From assembly GCF_019740315.1 (NCBI RefSeq), contig NZ_JAHXZR010000001.1, positions 186,001 through 250,000 on the forward strand: DNA of 64,000 bases. The letters run 5' to 3'. Both the position numbers and the translations under genes were made by a program. The number at the start of each line of letters is the position of its first letter. The first letter of the stretch is position 1. Shown piece by piece: positions 38,062-47,011 of the stretch. The notes under the pieces were generated by a model. The model was not told the origin of the DNA. It worked only from the letters and a program-made list of their open reading frames with translations, and made no database searches. Source of the DNA: Oceanobacter mangrovi. Its GTDB lineage: Bacteria; Pseudomonadota; Gammaproteobacteria; Pseudomonadales; Oceanobacteraceae.

Positions 38062-38985
38062 CTATTTAATGTGGCTCAAAATGCCATCGAGCTCATCAAG
38101 ACTTGTGTAGTTGATAACCAGCTTGCCTTTGCCTTTGGCGTTGTGACTGATGGAAACCGCCGCCCCCAGTCGCTCTCCCAACAGCCGTTCAAGACGCTCA
38201 ACATCCGGATCGCTTACCGCTTTGGCAGCCGGTTGCGCGGCCTGTTTTTGTTCATGCGCGCGCACCAGTGCTTCGGTTTGGCGCACCGTCAGCGCCTTGG
38301 CAACCACATGGGCAGCAGCATCACTCTGCGATTGACCTTCCAGCCCCAGCAGGGCGCGTGCATGGCCCATTTCAATATCGCCGTTTTCCAGCAGCGTCTT
38401 GACGTCCGGGTTGAGCTTCATCAAACGCAACAGGTTAGCGATAGTGGTGCGGTTTTTTCCAACCGCCTGAGCCACTTCCAGCTGGGTCAGCTCGAATTCC
38501 TGCTGCAAACGGTGCAGTGCAATGGCTTCTTCCATTGGATTGAGGTTTTCACGCTGGATATTTTCAATCAGCGCCATCGCAATCGCGGCTTCGTCCGGCA
38601 CATCACGTACCAGTACCGGGATACTGCTGAGACCCGCCACCCGGCTGGCTCGCCAGCGACGCTCACCGGCAATGATTTCATAGCGCTGGTCGTCACTGCT
38701 GAGACGACGCACCACAATCGGCTGCATCAGGCCCTGGGCCTTGATCGACTCCGCCAATTCTTCCAGCGCTTCCGGTTCCATCGCCCGCCGTGGCTGATAT
38801 TGGCCCGGCTGAATCACGTCCAGTGGCAGCTCGGTCAATTCGCCATCACGCTGACTGACGACAACTGGCTGACTATCGTCACCCGCTTCCGCCAGCGTTG
38901 TTTCTTCCGCTACCGACATGCTGCCATGTGAGCCAGCCAGCAAGGCATCCAGGCCACGCCCGAGGCCACGCTTTCTTTTAGTCAT
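38062..38985 (-). CDS. parB: chromosome-partitioning protein ParB
   Basis: A 307-residue CTP-dependent DNA clamp that loads at parS. The start RKRGLGRGLDALL is the ParA-contacting N-terminus. The CTP-binding block is IIAGERRWRASR (family GExRxR), and a central helix-turn-helix (LTQLEVAQAVGKNRTTIANLL) reads parS. Four parS-type sites lie at 60.8-62.5 kb in this window. ParA is encoded 26 bases upstream. Confidence 0.97.
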   Translation of the reverse strand: MTKRKRGLGRGLDALLAGSHGSMSVAEETTLAEAGDDSQPVVVSQRDGELTELPLDVIQPGQYQPRRAMEPEALEELAESIKAQGLMQPIVVRRLSSDDQRYEIIAGERRWRASRVAGLSSIPVLVRDVPDEAAIAMALIENIQRENLNPMEEAIALHRLQQEFELTQLEVAQAVGKNRTTIANLLRLMKLNPDVKTLLENGDIEMGHARALLGLEGQSQSDAAAHVVAKALTVRQTEALVRAHEQKQAAQPAAKAVSDPDVERLERLLGERLGAAVSISHNAKGKGKLVINYTSLDELDGILSHIK

Positions 38986-39011
38986 ACTTGTTGTTCCGTT
39001 GGCCTGTCTGC

Positions 39012-39782
39012 TCAGGCAGTTAATGCGCGGTGGCGTCGGTTCATTTCGCCGGCCAGCGCCAGATAGGCAATAGCCCCGCGGGAGTTGCGGTCATACATCA
39101 GCACCGGAATGCCATGGCTGGGGGCTTCCGCCAGCCGCACATTCCGGGGAATAACAGTGTCGTAGACACGATCACCAAAGTGCTGTTGCAACTGCGCGGA
39201 TACATCATTGGTCAGGCTGTTGCGAGGGTCATACATGGTGCGCAGCAAACCTTCGATGCGCAGTGTCGGATTGTAGGCTTCCTGGATCGACTCAATGGTG
39301 TCCATCAGCGCACTCAGACCTTCCAGTGCGTAATATTCGCACTGCATTGGAATCACCACACCTTCAGCAGCCACCAGCGCATTGATCGTCAGCATGTTCA
39401 ACGATGGCGGGCAGTCGATGAGGATGTAGTCGTAGCGGTCGCGCACCCGGTCGAGCGCTCGAACCAGCCGCTGCTCACGGCCAATCACATTGATCAGTTC
39501 AACCTCAGCGGCGGTCAGATCGCCGTTGGCGGGCAACAGGTCGTAGCCAGCGCCTTCGGCGGCAACAATCGCATCTTCGATTTCGCAGCGCTTGGTCAGT
39601 ACTTCATAAAGGGAGTTTTCCAGCGAGTATTTATCAATACCGCTTCCCATAGTGGCATTGCCCTGGGGATCCAGGTCGAGCAGCAACACCCGGCGCTTGG
39701 TTGCAGCCAGCGAGGCTGCCAGATTGATCGCCGTGGTGGTCTTGCCAACGCCACCTTTCTGGTTGGTTATCGCCAGAATCAT
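39012..39782 (-). CDS. parA: chromosome-partitioning ATPase ParA
   Basis: A 256-residue deviant-Walker ATPase (NQKGGVGKTTTAINLA at residues 7-22; Walker B ILIDCPPSL) that segregates ParB-parS complexes. The ATG at 39782 gives MILAITNQK directly before the P-loop; the open frame extends upstream into rsmG but those residues are not ParA-like. Order rsmG-parA-parB is standard. Confidence 0.97.
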   Translation of the reverse strand: MILAITNQKGGVGKTTTAINLAASLAATKRRVLLLDLDPQGNATMGSGIDKYSLENSLYEVLTKRCEIEDAIVAAEGAGYDLLPANGDLTAAEVELINVIGREQRLVRALDRVRDRYDYILIDCPPSLNMLTINALVAAEGVVIPMQCEYYALEGLSALMDTIESIQEAYNPTLRIEGLLRTMYDPRNSLTNDVSAQLQQHFGDRVYDTVIPRNVRLAEAPSHGIPVLMYDRNSRGAIAYLALAGEMNRRHRALTA

Positions 39783-39792
39783 AGTTGTCACT

Positions 39793-40464
39793 CTAAGAGG
39801 GAATGGATTGATCGGCAGCGACCAGGCGCAGCACGTGACGCTGGGCATCGACACCGGGGACTTCGAGTCGGACGCTTTCCAGTAACTGGATATCCGCAGG
39901 CAAGGCTGCCAGTTCATCTTCCGGATACAGGCCTTTCATGGCCAGGAAACAACCGTCTGCGGCCACCAGGTGACGACACCAGCTGACCATGTCCTGCAGC
40001 GAGGCAAAGGCCCGGCTGACAATAATATCGAATGGCTCAGACGGATGATATGCCTCAACCCGATCATTAATAATGGTGACATTGGCCAGCTTCAGGGCGG
40101 TTTTCACCTGAAACATAAAGCGGGTTTTTTTGCCATTGCTGTCGAGCAAATCGAACTGGCGCTGCGGATTCATGATCGCCAGCACAATACCGGGAAAGCC
40201 CGGGCCAGTGCCGACATCAATCACCCGTCGGGCATCGCCCAGCAAGGGGTCAACCGCCAGGCTGTCGAGCAGGTGCAGCGCCACCATTTCACGCGGATCA
40301 CGGATGGCCGTGAGGTTGTAGGCCTTGTTCCATTTGATCAGCAGCTGCAGGTATTCCATCAGGGCAGCCAGTTGCTGCTCACTGAGGCTGATACCGAGTT
40401 TCTGTGCACCATCAGCCAACTGGGCCTGTAGTTGCTCAAACGCCACGGAATGGTCCGCCATCAA
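39793..40464 (-). CDS. rsmG: 16S rRNA (guanine527-N7)-methyltransferase
   Basis: RsmG (GidB) methylates G527 of 16S rRNA. The 223-residue protein has the SAM-binding motif RRVIDVGTGPGFPGIVLA, LLDSNGKKTRF and IVSRAFASLQDM. It is normally just after mnmG; here about 4.3 kb of plus-strand genes separate them. It is followed by parA after 10 bases. Confidence 0.97.
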   Translation of the reverse strand: MMADHSVAFEQLQAQLADGAQKLGISLSEQQLAALMEYLQLLIKWNKAYNLTAIRDPREMVALHLLDSLAVDPLLGDARRVIDVGTGPGFPGIVLAIMNPQRQFDLLDSNGKKTRFMFQVKTALKLANVTIINDRVEAYHPSEPFDIIVSRAFASLQDMVSWCRHLVAADGCFLAMKGLYPEDELAALPADIQLLESVRLEVPGVDAQRHVLRLVAADQSIPS

Positions 40465-40581
40465 GACTGCGCCTCTTCAAATCATCGGGGTAGGGAATAG
40501 CCGCGGATCATACCACAAATCCAGCGTGGTCAATTTTCCCATCAGCCTGCAATTTTACAAATTCTGGCAACAATTCCGTGC

Positions 40582-40599
40582 ATTAAGCATGGATTAAGC
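40582..40599 (+). promoter_or_regulatory. tandem ATTAAGC operator (PmrA/QseB-like)
   Basis: ATTAAGC at 40582-40588 repeats exactly at 40593-40599, an 11-base period that places both on one face of the helix. OmpR-class regulators of the PmrA/QseB branch bind such tandem half-sites (CTTAAT on the complementary strand). It lies 44 bases before the first gene of an operon that encodes an OmpR-type regulator, suggesting autoregulation. Confidence 0.65.
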
Positions 40600-40642
40600 C
40601 ACTGCTGTCATGCTGACCTCATATCCTTGCAGGAGAGGTCGT

Positions 40643-41329
40643 ATGACAACCGCGAACCAACATCATCACCAGCCAGCTGGCCAGACCTCGCATCACACCA
40701 CAGCCACACCGGCCAGGGTCCGCGTCTGGGATCTTGCTACCCGCCTGTTTCACTGGTCACTGGCGAGCTTCTTTTTGATCGCCTGGCTGAGCGCCAAAGA
40801 GATCGAGTCCGTTCATGTGATTGCCGGCTACAGCATTGGTGGCCTGCTGCTGTTTCGGCTGATCTGGGGAGTCATCGGCAGTCGCCACGCCCGTTTCAGT
40901 GACTTTGTGACCCGTCCGGCGACGCTCAAGCGTTATTTCAGCGATACCCTCAAGGGCCGCTCTGGCCGTTATCTCGGCCACAACCCGGCCGGTGGCGCCA
41001 TGGTGATTGCACTGCTGTTGTCATTATCGGCAACCGTCTCGCTGGGATTGATCCTGATCGGCGGTGATGGCGACGGCCCACTGGCAGGCATGGCCATCAC
41101 AGCATTACCGGTTGGGCTGGTGAAAGGTGCCCACGAACTGTTCGCCAATCTGTCGCTGCTGCTGGTCGTCCTGCACCTTGGCGGCGTGCTGTTCAGCAGC
41201 CTGCATCACCGGGAAAACCTGGTCCGCGCCATGATTACCGGCCTCAAGCCATCGCGTGCTGGAGATATTGACCATAGCCAGCACACCACAACCCAGCCAG
41301 CTCCGGAGCATGCCCATGAAAAACGTTAA
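40643..41329 (+). CDS. cytochrome b561-family membrane protein
   Basis: A 228-residue inner-membrane b-type cytochrome with four hydrophobic helices, resembling CybB / Ni-Fe-hydrogenase b-subunits. Candidate heme histidines are in LFHWSLASFF, ESVHVIAGYS, VKGAHELFANL and VVLHLGGVLFSSLHHRENL. The hydrophilic His-rich start precedes RVRVWDLATRLFHW, a family opening. The ATG at 40643 has AGGAGAGG upstream. First gene of the electron-transfer/two-component operon; it probably passes electrons between quinol and the following c-type cytochromes. Confidence 0.9.
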   Translation: MTTANQHHHQPAGQTSHHTTATPARVRVWDLATRLFHWSLASFFLIAWLSAKEIESVHVIAGYSIGGLLLFRLIWGVIGSRHARFSDFVTRPATLKRYFSDTLKGRSGRYLGHNPAGGAMVIALLLSLSATVSLGLILIGGDGDGPLAGMAITALPVGLVKGAHELFANLSLLLVVLHLGGVLFSSLHHRENLVRAMITGLKPSRAGDIDHSQHTTTQPAPEHAHEKR

Positions 41330-41735
41330 TCAGGCTCTGATCGCCAGCCTGCTGCTGACAGCACTGGCAACATCAACACCGGCAGCTTCCGCCGCCCAAG
41401 CGCAGCCCAAACAGGCCGCCGTCCAGCAAAAACTGGCTGAGTGGCAACAACAGGGGACAACTGAATACTCCGCCAGCCGTGGCGCTGCCCTCTGGCAACA
41501 AGACTTTGATGGCCGCTCCTGTCGCAGCTGTCATGGCAGCGACCTCAAGCTCGAAGGTAAACACCAGCGCACCGGCAAAGCGATTGCGCCAATGGCACCG
41601 TCGGTCAACCCCAAACGCCTGACCGACACCGCCTTTATCGATAAATGGTTGCTACGTAACTGCAAATGGACCCTGGGGCGCGAATGCAGTCCGCAGGAAA
41701 AAGGTGATCTGATCAGCTGGCTGAGCCAGCAATAA
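41316..41735 (+). CDS. DUF1924 monoheme c-type cytochrome
   Basis: A 139-residue periplasmic protein: signal peptide (NQALIASLLLTALATSTPAASA) and one heme-c site CRSCH near residue 67, followed by the DUF1924-type MAPSVNPKRLTDTAFIDKW and NCKWTLGRECSPQEKGDLI. The two additional cysteines around CKWTLGREC are conserved-looking. The ATG at 41316 is used; an ATG at 41310 adds two residues. It overlaps the cytochrome b gene by 14 bases. Confidence 0.9.
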   Translation: MKNVNQALIASLLLTALATSTPAASAAQAQPKQAAVQQKLAEWQQQGTTEYSASRGAALWQQDFDGRSCRSCHGSDLKLEGKHQRTGKAIAPMAPSVNPKRLTDTAFIDKWLLRNCKWTLGRECSPQEKGDLISWLSQQ

Positions 41736-41748
41736 CCGGGGAATTCGC

Positions 41749-42372
41749 ATGAGTATCAATAAAACGGGCCGCCTGCTGGGGCTGGCTGCCGCATTATCCG
41801 TTAGTGCCATTATTGTGCTGGCACTGGCCAGCATGGCTCGTGAAGCCTATGCCAGCGGCTTGTTCAGCAAGCACGAAGACGGCGAACACGAAAAATCTGA
41901 ATCGAAAGAGCGTTACGAAAAATCCGACCGTCACGGCGGCTATAACCTGGCGTCCGCCGAGCTGTCAGTGGCTTATCAGGAAGAGTGCAGCGCCTGCCAT
42001 GTGGCCTATCCACCCGCGCTGTTACCGGCCCGCAGCTGGCAACTGACCATGGCGACTCTGGATAACCACTTTGGCGAAGACGCTTCGCTCGACGACACCA
42101 CCCGCCAGGAAATTACCGACTACCTCACGCGTCATGCTGCGCTCAAAAACAGCCGTTTTATGCTGCGGATCAGTGACGATCGCACTCCCCAGCGCATAAC
42201 CGAGCTGCCATACTTTGTTCGTAAACACGATGAAGTGCCGCGCCGTATGGTTAATGGCAACCCGGAGGTCAATTCCTTCAGCAACTGTGACGCCTGCCAT
42301 CGCGATGCCAAACGTGGAGTCTTTAATGAAGATACCGTGGATATTCCTGGCTTTGGCCGCTGGGACGATTAA
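41749..42372 (+). CDS. diheme cytochrome c (DHC family)
   Basis: A 207-residue exported protein with an N-terminal hydrophobic anchor or signal, a charged His/Glu/Lys linker, and two heme-c sites, CSACH near residue 82 and CDACH near residue 182. The surrounding YPPALLPARSWQLTM and RWDD C-terminus match the DHC family found with DUF1924 proteins and cytochrome b561. Thirteen bases separate it from the previous gene; its 3' end overlaps the PepSY gene. Confidence 0.9.
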   Translation: MSINKTGRLLGLAAALSVSAIIVLALASMAREAYASGLFSKHEDGEHEKSESKERYEKSDRHGGYNLASAELSVAYQEECSACHVAYPPALLPARSWQLTMATLDNHFGEDASLDDTTRQEITDYLTRHAALKNSRFMLRISDDRTPQRITELPYFVRKHDEVPRRMVNGNPEVNSFSNCDACHRDAKRGVFNEDTVDIPGFGRWDD

Positions 42373-42730
42373 TCCCGCCCTTGCCAACGACGAAATAGAC
42401 CCGGCTACCATCCGCCAGTGGGTCGAGCAGGGCCGCATTCTGCCCATTGATACCATCCTCTCCAGCCCGGCAATTCGAGGTCGGATTCTGGATGCCGAGG
42501 TGGAGTGGGAAGACGACCATCTGGTCTACGAAGTTAAACTGCTGCGTGGTGATGGCCACCGCTGCAAGGTCTATCTGGATGCCGAAACCGGCACCCCGCT
42601 GATTCTGGAGCGCCGCCATGAGTGTGGTAATCCACGAGAACGGCGGCCGGACCCCGATAGCTTGCCTCATCACCACAGAGACCACCCACCGCATCCTGAG
42701 TTTGAACCACAGCAAGGAGAGTATGAGTGA
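42326..42730 (+). CDS. PepSY-domain periplasmic protein
   Basis: A 134-residue protein with a signal peptide (MKIPWIFLALAAGTINPALA) and a single PepSY-like domain: ILDAEVEWEDDHLVYEVKLL and CKVYLDAETGTPLILERR. The C-terminus is rich in His, Pro and Glu (HHHRDHPPHPEFEPQ) and might bind metal. The ATG at 42326 has GGAG seven bases upstream and lies inside the end of the cytochrome gene; its stop overlaps the regulator gene start. PepSY proteins often accompany two-component systems as periplasmic modulators. Confidence 0.82.
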   Translation: MKIPWIFLALAAGTINPALANDEIDPATIRQWVEQGRILPIDTILSSPAIRGRILDAEVEWEDDHLVYEVKLLRGDGHRCKVYLDAETGTPLILERRHECGNPRERRPDPDSLPHHHRDHPPHPEFEPQQGEYE

Positions 42731-43404
42731 AACTGTTATTGGTAGAAGATGACCGCCTGATTCATGAAGCTCTGAAGCCCTTGCTGACCCGCGAAGGCTA
42801 TGCGGTGGAAGTGGCCGAAAACGGCGTAGATGCTGAGTTTCTCGGGCTCGAATGCCCGTTTGACCTGATTATTCTGGACCTCGGCCTGCCCGACAAAAAC
42901 GGCCTGGAAGTGCTCAAAAGCTGGCGCCAGCAAGGAATGGACACACCCGTGCTGATCCTGACTGCTCGCGACGCCTGGCATGAGCGGGTCGATGGCCTCA
43001 AGGCCGGTGCCGACGATTACCTTGGCAAGCCCTTCTATTCGGAAGAACTGCTGGCCCGGCTGCAAGCCATCAGTCGCCGCGGCGCAGGCCACGCCAGCAA
43101 TCAGCTGAGCTGGAACGGTGTCAGTCTGGATATCGACAGTCAGCGCGCCAACACCCGTGACGGTCGTGAAATCGAGCTGACCGCGATTGAATTCCGACTG
43201 CTGCGGGCACTGATGCAGGAACCCCGTCAGGTGCACTCCAAAACCAGTCTCAGCGAACGCATGTACGAAGAAGAGCAGCTGCGCGACAGCAATGTGATTG
43301 AGGTGTACATCAACCGCCTGCGCCAGCACTTCGGCAAGGACTATATCGAAACCCGCCGTGGCCAGGGCTACCGGCTGCGCGATGGCGAGTCACTGGCTTC
43401 ATGA
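42727..43404 (+). CDS. OmpR-family response regulator (QseB/PmrA-like)
   Basis: A 225-residue regulator: receiver with acidic pocket LLLVEDDRLIHEAL, phospho-acceptor Asp in LIILDLGLPDKNGLEVL near residue 51 and conserved Lys in LGKPFYSEELL, then a winged-helix DNA-binding domain ending YIETRRGQGYRL. GTG start at 42727 with AAGGAG upstream, overlapping the PepSY stop. Together with the ATTAAGC repeat before the operon it is likely autoregulatory. The kinase gene overlaps its stop. Confidence 0.92.
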   Translation: MKLLLVEDDRLIHEALKPLLTREGYAVEVAENGVDAEFLGLECPFDLIILDLGLPDKNGLEVLKSWRQQGMDTPVLILTARDAWHERVDGLKAGADDYLGKPFYSEELLARLQAISRRGAGHASNQLSWNGVSLDIDSQRANTRDGREIELTAIEFRLLRALMQEPRQVHSKTSLSERMYEEEQLRDSNVIEVYINRLRQHFGKDYIETRRGQGYRLRDGESLAS

Positions 43405-44756
43405 GTTCACTGAAACGCCAGCTGTCGCAACGGCTACTGCTGGCGCTGCTGTTGATGCTTGGCAGCGGAGTGGTATTGCTCGACATCGGCATTCGCCACC
43501 TGACCTTCGACTTTGTCAACGCCCGCCTGCAACATGATGCCGACAACCTGATCAGTGCACTGGAATTGCAAAACGATCAATGGCAGTTACCTTCCGAGCG
43601 TCAGGCAGCGGTCTATCGACGGGTTCATTCCGGCCACTACTTTGTAGTCGAGGCACCACAGCAGGAAATCAGCAGTCGCTCGTTGTGGGATATTCACGTC
43701 AAGCCTCCAGAGCTTGCTGCCGGTGCCAGCCAGGACGGCATGCTCGAACCAGGCCTAGATAGCCCGTTATTGGGTGAAGTCGGGGTGCCCGACGAACAAA
43801 GCTGGCACTGGTACGCCAGTGGTGTGGTGATTGAGGATCAGGCCATTACCGTGTGGGTGGCCGAAGATGTAACGCCCCTGAAGCAGGCGGTGCATACCAT
43901 TCGTTATCAGGCGCTGGTGTTTGTGGTGCTGGCGCTGGTGCTGTTGATGCTGTGGCAATTGGCCGTATTGCAGCGCGGTTTCGACCGCCTCAGGCCTATC
44001 CAGCAACAGTTACGCCAGCTGCGCTTTGGTGAAGCCTTGCCCGACACCAGTGCACCGGACGAAATCCGGCCGTTACTGGATGAAATCCGCCGCTTGTTAC
44101 AACAGCTGGAGAAACGCGTCAGCCGTTCTCGCAATGCCCTCGGCAATCTTGCCCACGATATGAAACGGCCAGTGCAGCAATTACAGCTGTTGGCTGCCAA
44201 CCTGCCTGAGCAAGCCGGTCAGGAACAACGTCAGGCGCTGACCCGGCTGCAACAACTGGTCGAACGGGAGTTAAAACGGGCTCGTATTGTTGGAGTGTCT
44301 TCACCGGGTCGCCACTTTGTGCTGGCCGACGAACTGCTGCCACTGATTCAGGTGCTCGAACGTATTTACCCCCATTGCCAGATCAGCCCGCATTTCCCTG
44401 CCGACGGCGTCCTGCCACAGGACCGTGATGACTTGCTGGAACTGGTTGGTAACCTGCTGGATAACGCCTGTAAGTATGGCAACGGCAAGGTCAGCGCTGA
44501 ATTTGAACGCTTGTCAGACAGCTGGCAAATTCGGATCAGCGACAACGGCAGCGGCATCGAGCAACACCGTCGCGAAGCGCTGTTACAACGGGGCGCACGA
44601 CTGGATGAACACCGTAATATAGAAGGCAGTGGTCTGGGCCTGGCGATTTGCCAGGATATTGTCGACAGCTATGGTGGCAACCTGCAACTGACCAGCGGTT
44701 TGGCAGGTGGTCTGGCGGTGCTGATCTGTTTACCAGATCAGCCCGCGACAGACTGA
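43401..44756 (+). CDS. sensor histidine kinase
   Basis: A 451-residue membrane kinase: two transmembrane helices (about residues 10-30 and 171-193) around a periplasmic sensor of about 140 residues, a HisKA-type dimerisation segment with the phospho-acceptor in ALGNLAHDMKRPVQQLQLL, and a HATPase with ELVGNLLDNACKYG, ISDNGSGI and GSGLGLAI. This is the cognate of the preceding regulator. The signal sensed is unknown; redox or metal status is plausible given the cytochrome genes. It converges with mnmG 13 bases away. Confidence 0.92.
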   Translation: MSSLKRQLSQRLLLALLLMLGSGVVLLDIGIRHLTFDFVNARLQHDADNLISALELQNDQWQLPSERQAAVYRRVHSGHYFVVEAPQQEISSRSLWDIHVKPPELAAGASQDGMLEPGLDSPLLGEVGVPDEQSWHWYASGVVIEDQAITVWVAEDVTPLKQAVHTIRYQALVFVVLALVLLMLWQLAVLQRGFDRLRPIQQQLRQLRFGEALPDTSAPDEIRPLLDEIRRLLQQLEKRVSRSRNALGNLAHDMKRPVQQLQLLAANLPEQAGQEQRQALTRLQQLVERELKRARIVGVSSPGRHFVLADELLPLIQVLERIYPHCQISPHFPADGVLPQDRDDLLELVGNLLDNACKYGNGKVSAEFERLSDSWQIRISDNGSGIEQHRREALLQRGARLDEHRNIEGSGLGLAICQDIVDSYGGNLQLTSGLAGGLAVLICLPDQPATD

Positions 44757-44769
44757 GTCAGAAACGCAA

Positions 44770-46668
44770 TCAGGCCTGGCGCTTGACCAGGGTTTTCTTC
44801 TTCAGATGGATCAGAATCTGGCTGATCGCTGCCGGAGTAATGCCCTGAATCCGTGAGGCCACGCCAAGCGTCTGTGGCTGTTGCTGCTGCAGCTTCTGCT
44901 TCACTTCGTTCGACAGACCACCAATCTGGCTGTAGTCGAGATCGGCTGGCAGCAGGGTGTTTTCATAACGGCGCAGCTGTTCGATATCTTCCAGTTGACG
45001 GGCGATATAACCGTCGTACTTGGCCTGGATTTCAACCTGCTCGGCCACCCGTTCATCAATCGCTTCTGCATCGCCCTTGAGGCTGGCAACCTGCTGGTAG
45101 TTCAGGCCCGGACGCTTGAGCAGGTCGTGAAGGTTGTATTCACGAGTGATCGGCGCTTCACCCAGTGCTTCCAACGCACTGGCAGCATCGGTATTGGGCT
45201 GAATCCAGCTGGTTTTCAGGCGCTGGGATTCCAGCTCAATGGCTTCGCGCTTCTGACAGAAAGCTGCCCAGCGCTCATCATCGACAATGCCCAGCTCACG
45301 ACCGATCTCGGTCAAGCGCAGGTCGGCGTTGTCTTCCCGTAGCACCAGCCGGTATTCGGCACGGCTGGTGAACATCCGGTACGGTTCCTTGGTGCCCATG
45401 GTGATCAGGTCATCCACCAGCACGCCAATATAGGACTGGTCACGCCGCGGTACCCAGACGTCTTTTTCGAGCGCCCGCAAGGCGGCATTCAAACCGGCCA
45501 GCAAGCCCTGTGCACCGGCTTCTTCATAACCCGTGGTGCCGTTGATCTGACCGGCAAAAAACAGGTTATTGATACAGCGGGTTTCCAGCGAATGCTTGAG
45601 CTGCTGCGGATCGAAGAAGTCGTATTCGATGGCGTAGCCCGGGCGGGTGATGTGAGCGTTTTCAAAGCCACGGATCGAGTGGATGTAATCCAGCTGCACA
45701 TCAAACGGCAGACTGGTGGAAATACCATTCGGATACAGCTCGTTGCTGGTCAGACCTTCCGGCTCAACAAATACCTGATGGCTGTCCTTGTCGGCAAAAC
45801 GCATCACCTTGTCTTCTATCGACGGGCAATAACGTGGACCAACCCCTTCAATCACACCGGCATACATCGGTGAACGACCGAGGTTGGCGCGAATAATATC
45901 GTGGGTTTTTTCGTTGGTGTGTGTGATGTAACAGCACACCTGTTCAGGGTGTTCTGCTACTGAGCCCATAAAGGACATCACTGGCAGCGGGGCATCACCG
46001 TGCTGTTCCTGCATCACCGAAAAATCGACGCTGCGACGATCGATGCGTGCCGGCGTACCGGTTTTCAGACGACCTACCTCAAACGGCATTTCCCGCAGTC
46101 GCTGCGCCAACGCAATCGACGGCACATCGCCGGCACGACCACCGGCGTGGTTTTCCATACCAATATGGATCTTGCCACCGAGGAAGGTACCCGCCGTCAG
46201 CACCACCGAGGTGGCGAAGATTTTCATGTTGGTGTTGGTGACCACACCGCAAACCGTTGCGCCGACGCCATCACCGTCCAGCATCAGGTCATCACAGGCC
46301 GCCTGGAAAATATCCAGGTTAGGCTGGTTTTCAACGATCTTGCGAATCGCCGCACGGTACAACTGGCGGTCAGCCTGGGCTCGGGTTGCCCGCACCGCTG
46401 GCCCCTTGCGGCTGTTAAGGATGCGGAACTGGATACCGGCTCTGTCAGTAGCATGCGCCATCGCACCACCGAGGGCATCAATCTCCTTCACCAGATGGCT
46501 TTTGCCAATACCACCAATCGCCGGGTTACAGGACATCACGCCGACGGTATCCGTGTTATGCGTCAGCAACAGGGTCTTGCTCCCCGTACGCGCCGCAGCC
46601 AGAGCCGCTTCGGTACCGGCATGACCACCGCCAACCACAATCACGTCATATCGAACGGGATATTCCAC
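44770..46668 (-). CDS. mnmG: tRNA uridine-5-carboxymethylaminomethyl modification enzyme MnmG
   Basis: MnmG (GidA) with MnmE installs cmnm5 at U34 of several tRNAs. The 632-residue flavoprotein has the FAD loop [40 protein letters not shown] and [18 protein letters not shown] use the GTG at 46668 (then [14 protein letters not shown]), which matches the family length; upstream in-frame codons add 21 unlike residues. The DnaA-box-rich intergenic region lies immediately upstream, as in E. coli. Confidence 0.96.
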   Translation of the reverse strand: MEYPVRYDVIVVGGGHAGTEAALAAARTGSKTLLLTHNTDTVGVMSCNPAIGGIGKSHLVKEIDALGGAMAHATDRAGIQFRILNSRKGPAVRATRAQADRQLYRAAIRKIVENQPNLDIFQAACDDLMLDGDGVGATVCGVVTNTNMKIFATSVVLTAGTFLGGKIHIGMENHAGGRAGDVPSIALAQRLREMPFEVGRLKTGTPARIDRRSVDFSVMQEQHGDAPLPVMSFMGSVAEHPEQVCCYITHTNEKTHDIIRANLGRSPMYAGVIEGVGPRYCPSIEDKVMRFADKDSHQVFVEPEGLTSNELYPNGISTSLPFDVQLDYIHSIRGFENAHITRPGYAIEYDFFDPQQLKHSLETRCINNLFFAGQINGTTGYEEAGAQGLLAGLNAALRALEKDVWVPRRDQSYIGVLVDDLITMGTKEPYRMFTSRAEYRLVLREDNADLRLTEIGRELGIVDDERWAAFCQKREAIELESQRLKTSWIQPNTDAASALEALGEAPITREYNLHDLLKRPGLNYQQVASLKGDAEAIDERVAEQVEIQAKYDGYIARQLEDIEQLRRYENTLLPADLDYSQIGGLSNEVKQKLQQQQPQTLGVASRIQGITPAAISQILIHLKKKTLVKRQA

Positions 46669-47011
46669 AACTACCTCACCAACACTACTTAGAGAAAAGG
46701 GCGCGGAGTATAGCAACTCCCCATGCCCCAAGACAGATGCCTGTACAATTTTTAGGCAATAAGATTATTCACACCCCTGAATCACTGTTTTACAGCTGTT
46801 GAAAATCTTATCCACAGGCCGCTTCGTTTTTAATTTTTCCTTTAAATATCAGCAACTTGAGCTGTTAACAAAATCGATAAAAAGAATTTTTTTATTACCG
46901 GGGTCAATTTCAAAAAATCGGGTTGTCACCAGAATTTACCACTGTACAACAAGGATTTAACACACGTTTCAACAGACTTATTCACAGCCTGAAACGGTTA
47001 TTTCAGCGCCA
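46669..47011. promoter_or_regulatory. AT-rich region with three DnaA boxes upstream of mnmG (secondary origin-like)
   Basis: A 343-base intergenic stretch. TTATCCACA at 46808-46816 is a perfect DnaA box, and TTATTCACA occurs at 46765-46773 and 46978-46986, all in the same orientation. Between them, about 46820-46915, is strongly AT-rich with A and T runs suited to strand opening. In E. coli oriC lies next to mnmG. Here the rpmH-dnaA gap is the stronger candidate, so this may be an ancestral or auxiliary site. Confidence 0.6.
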
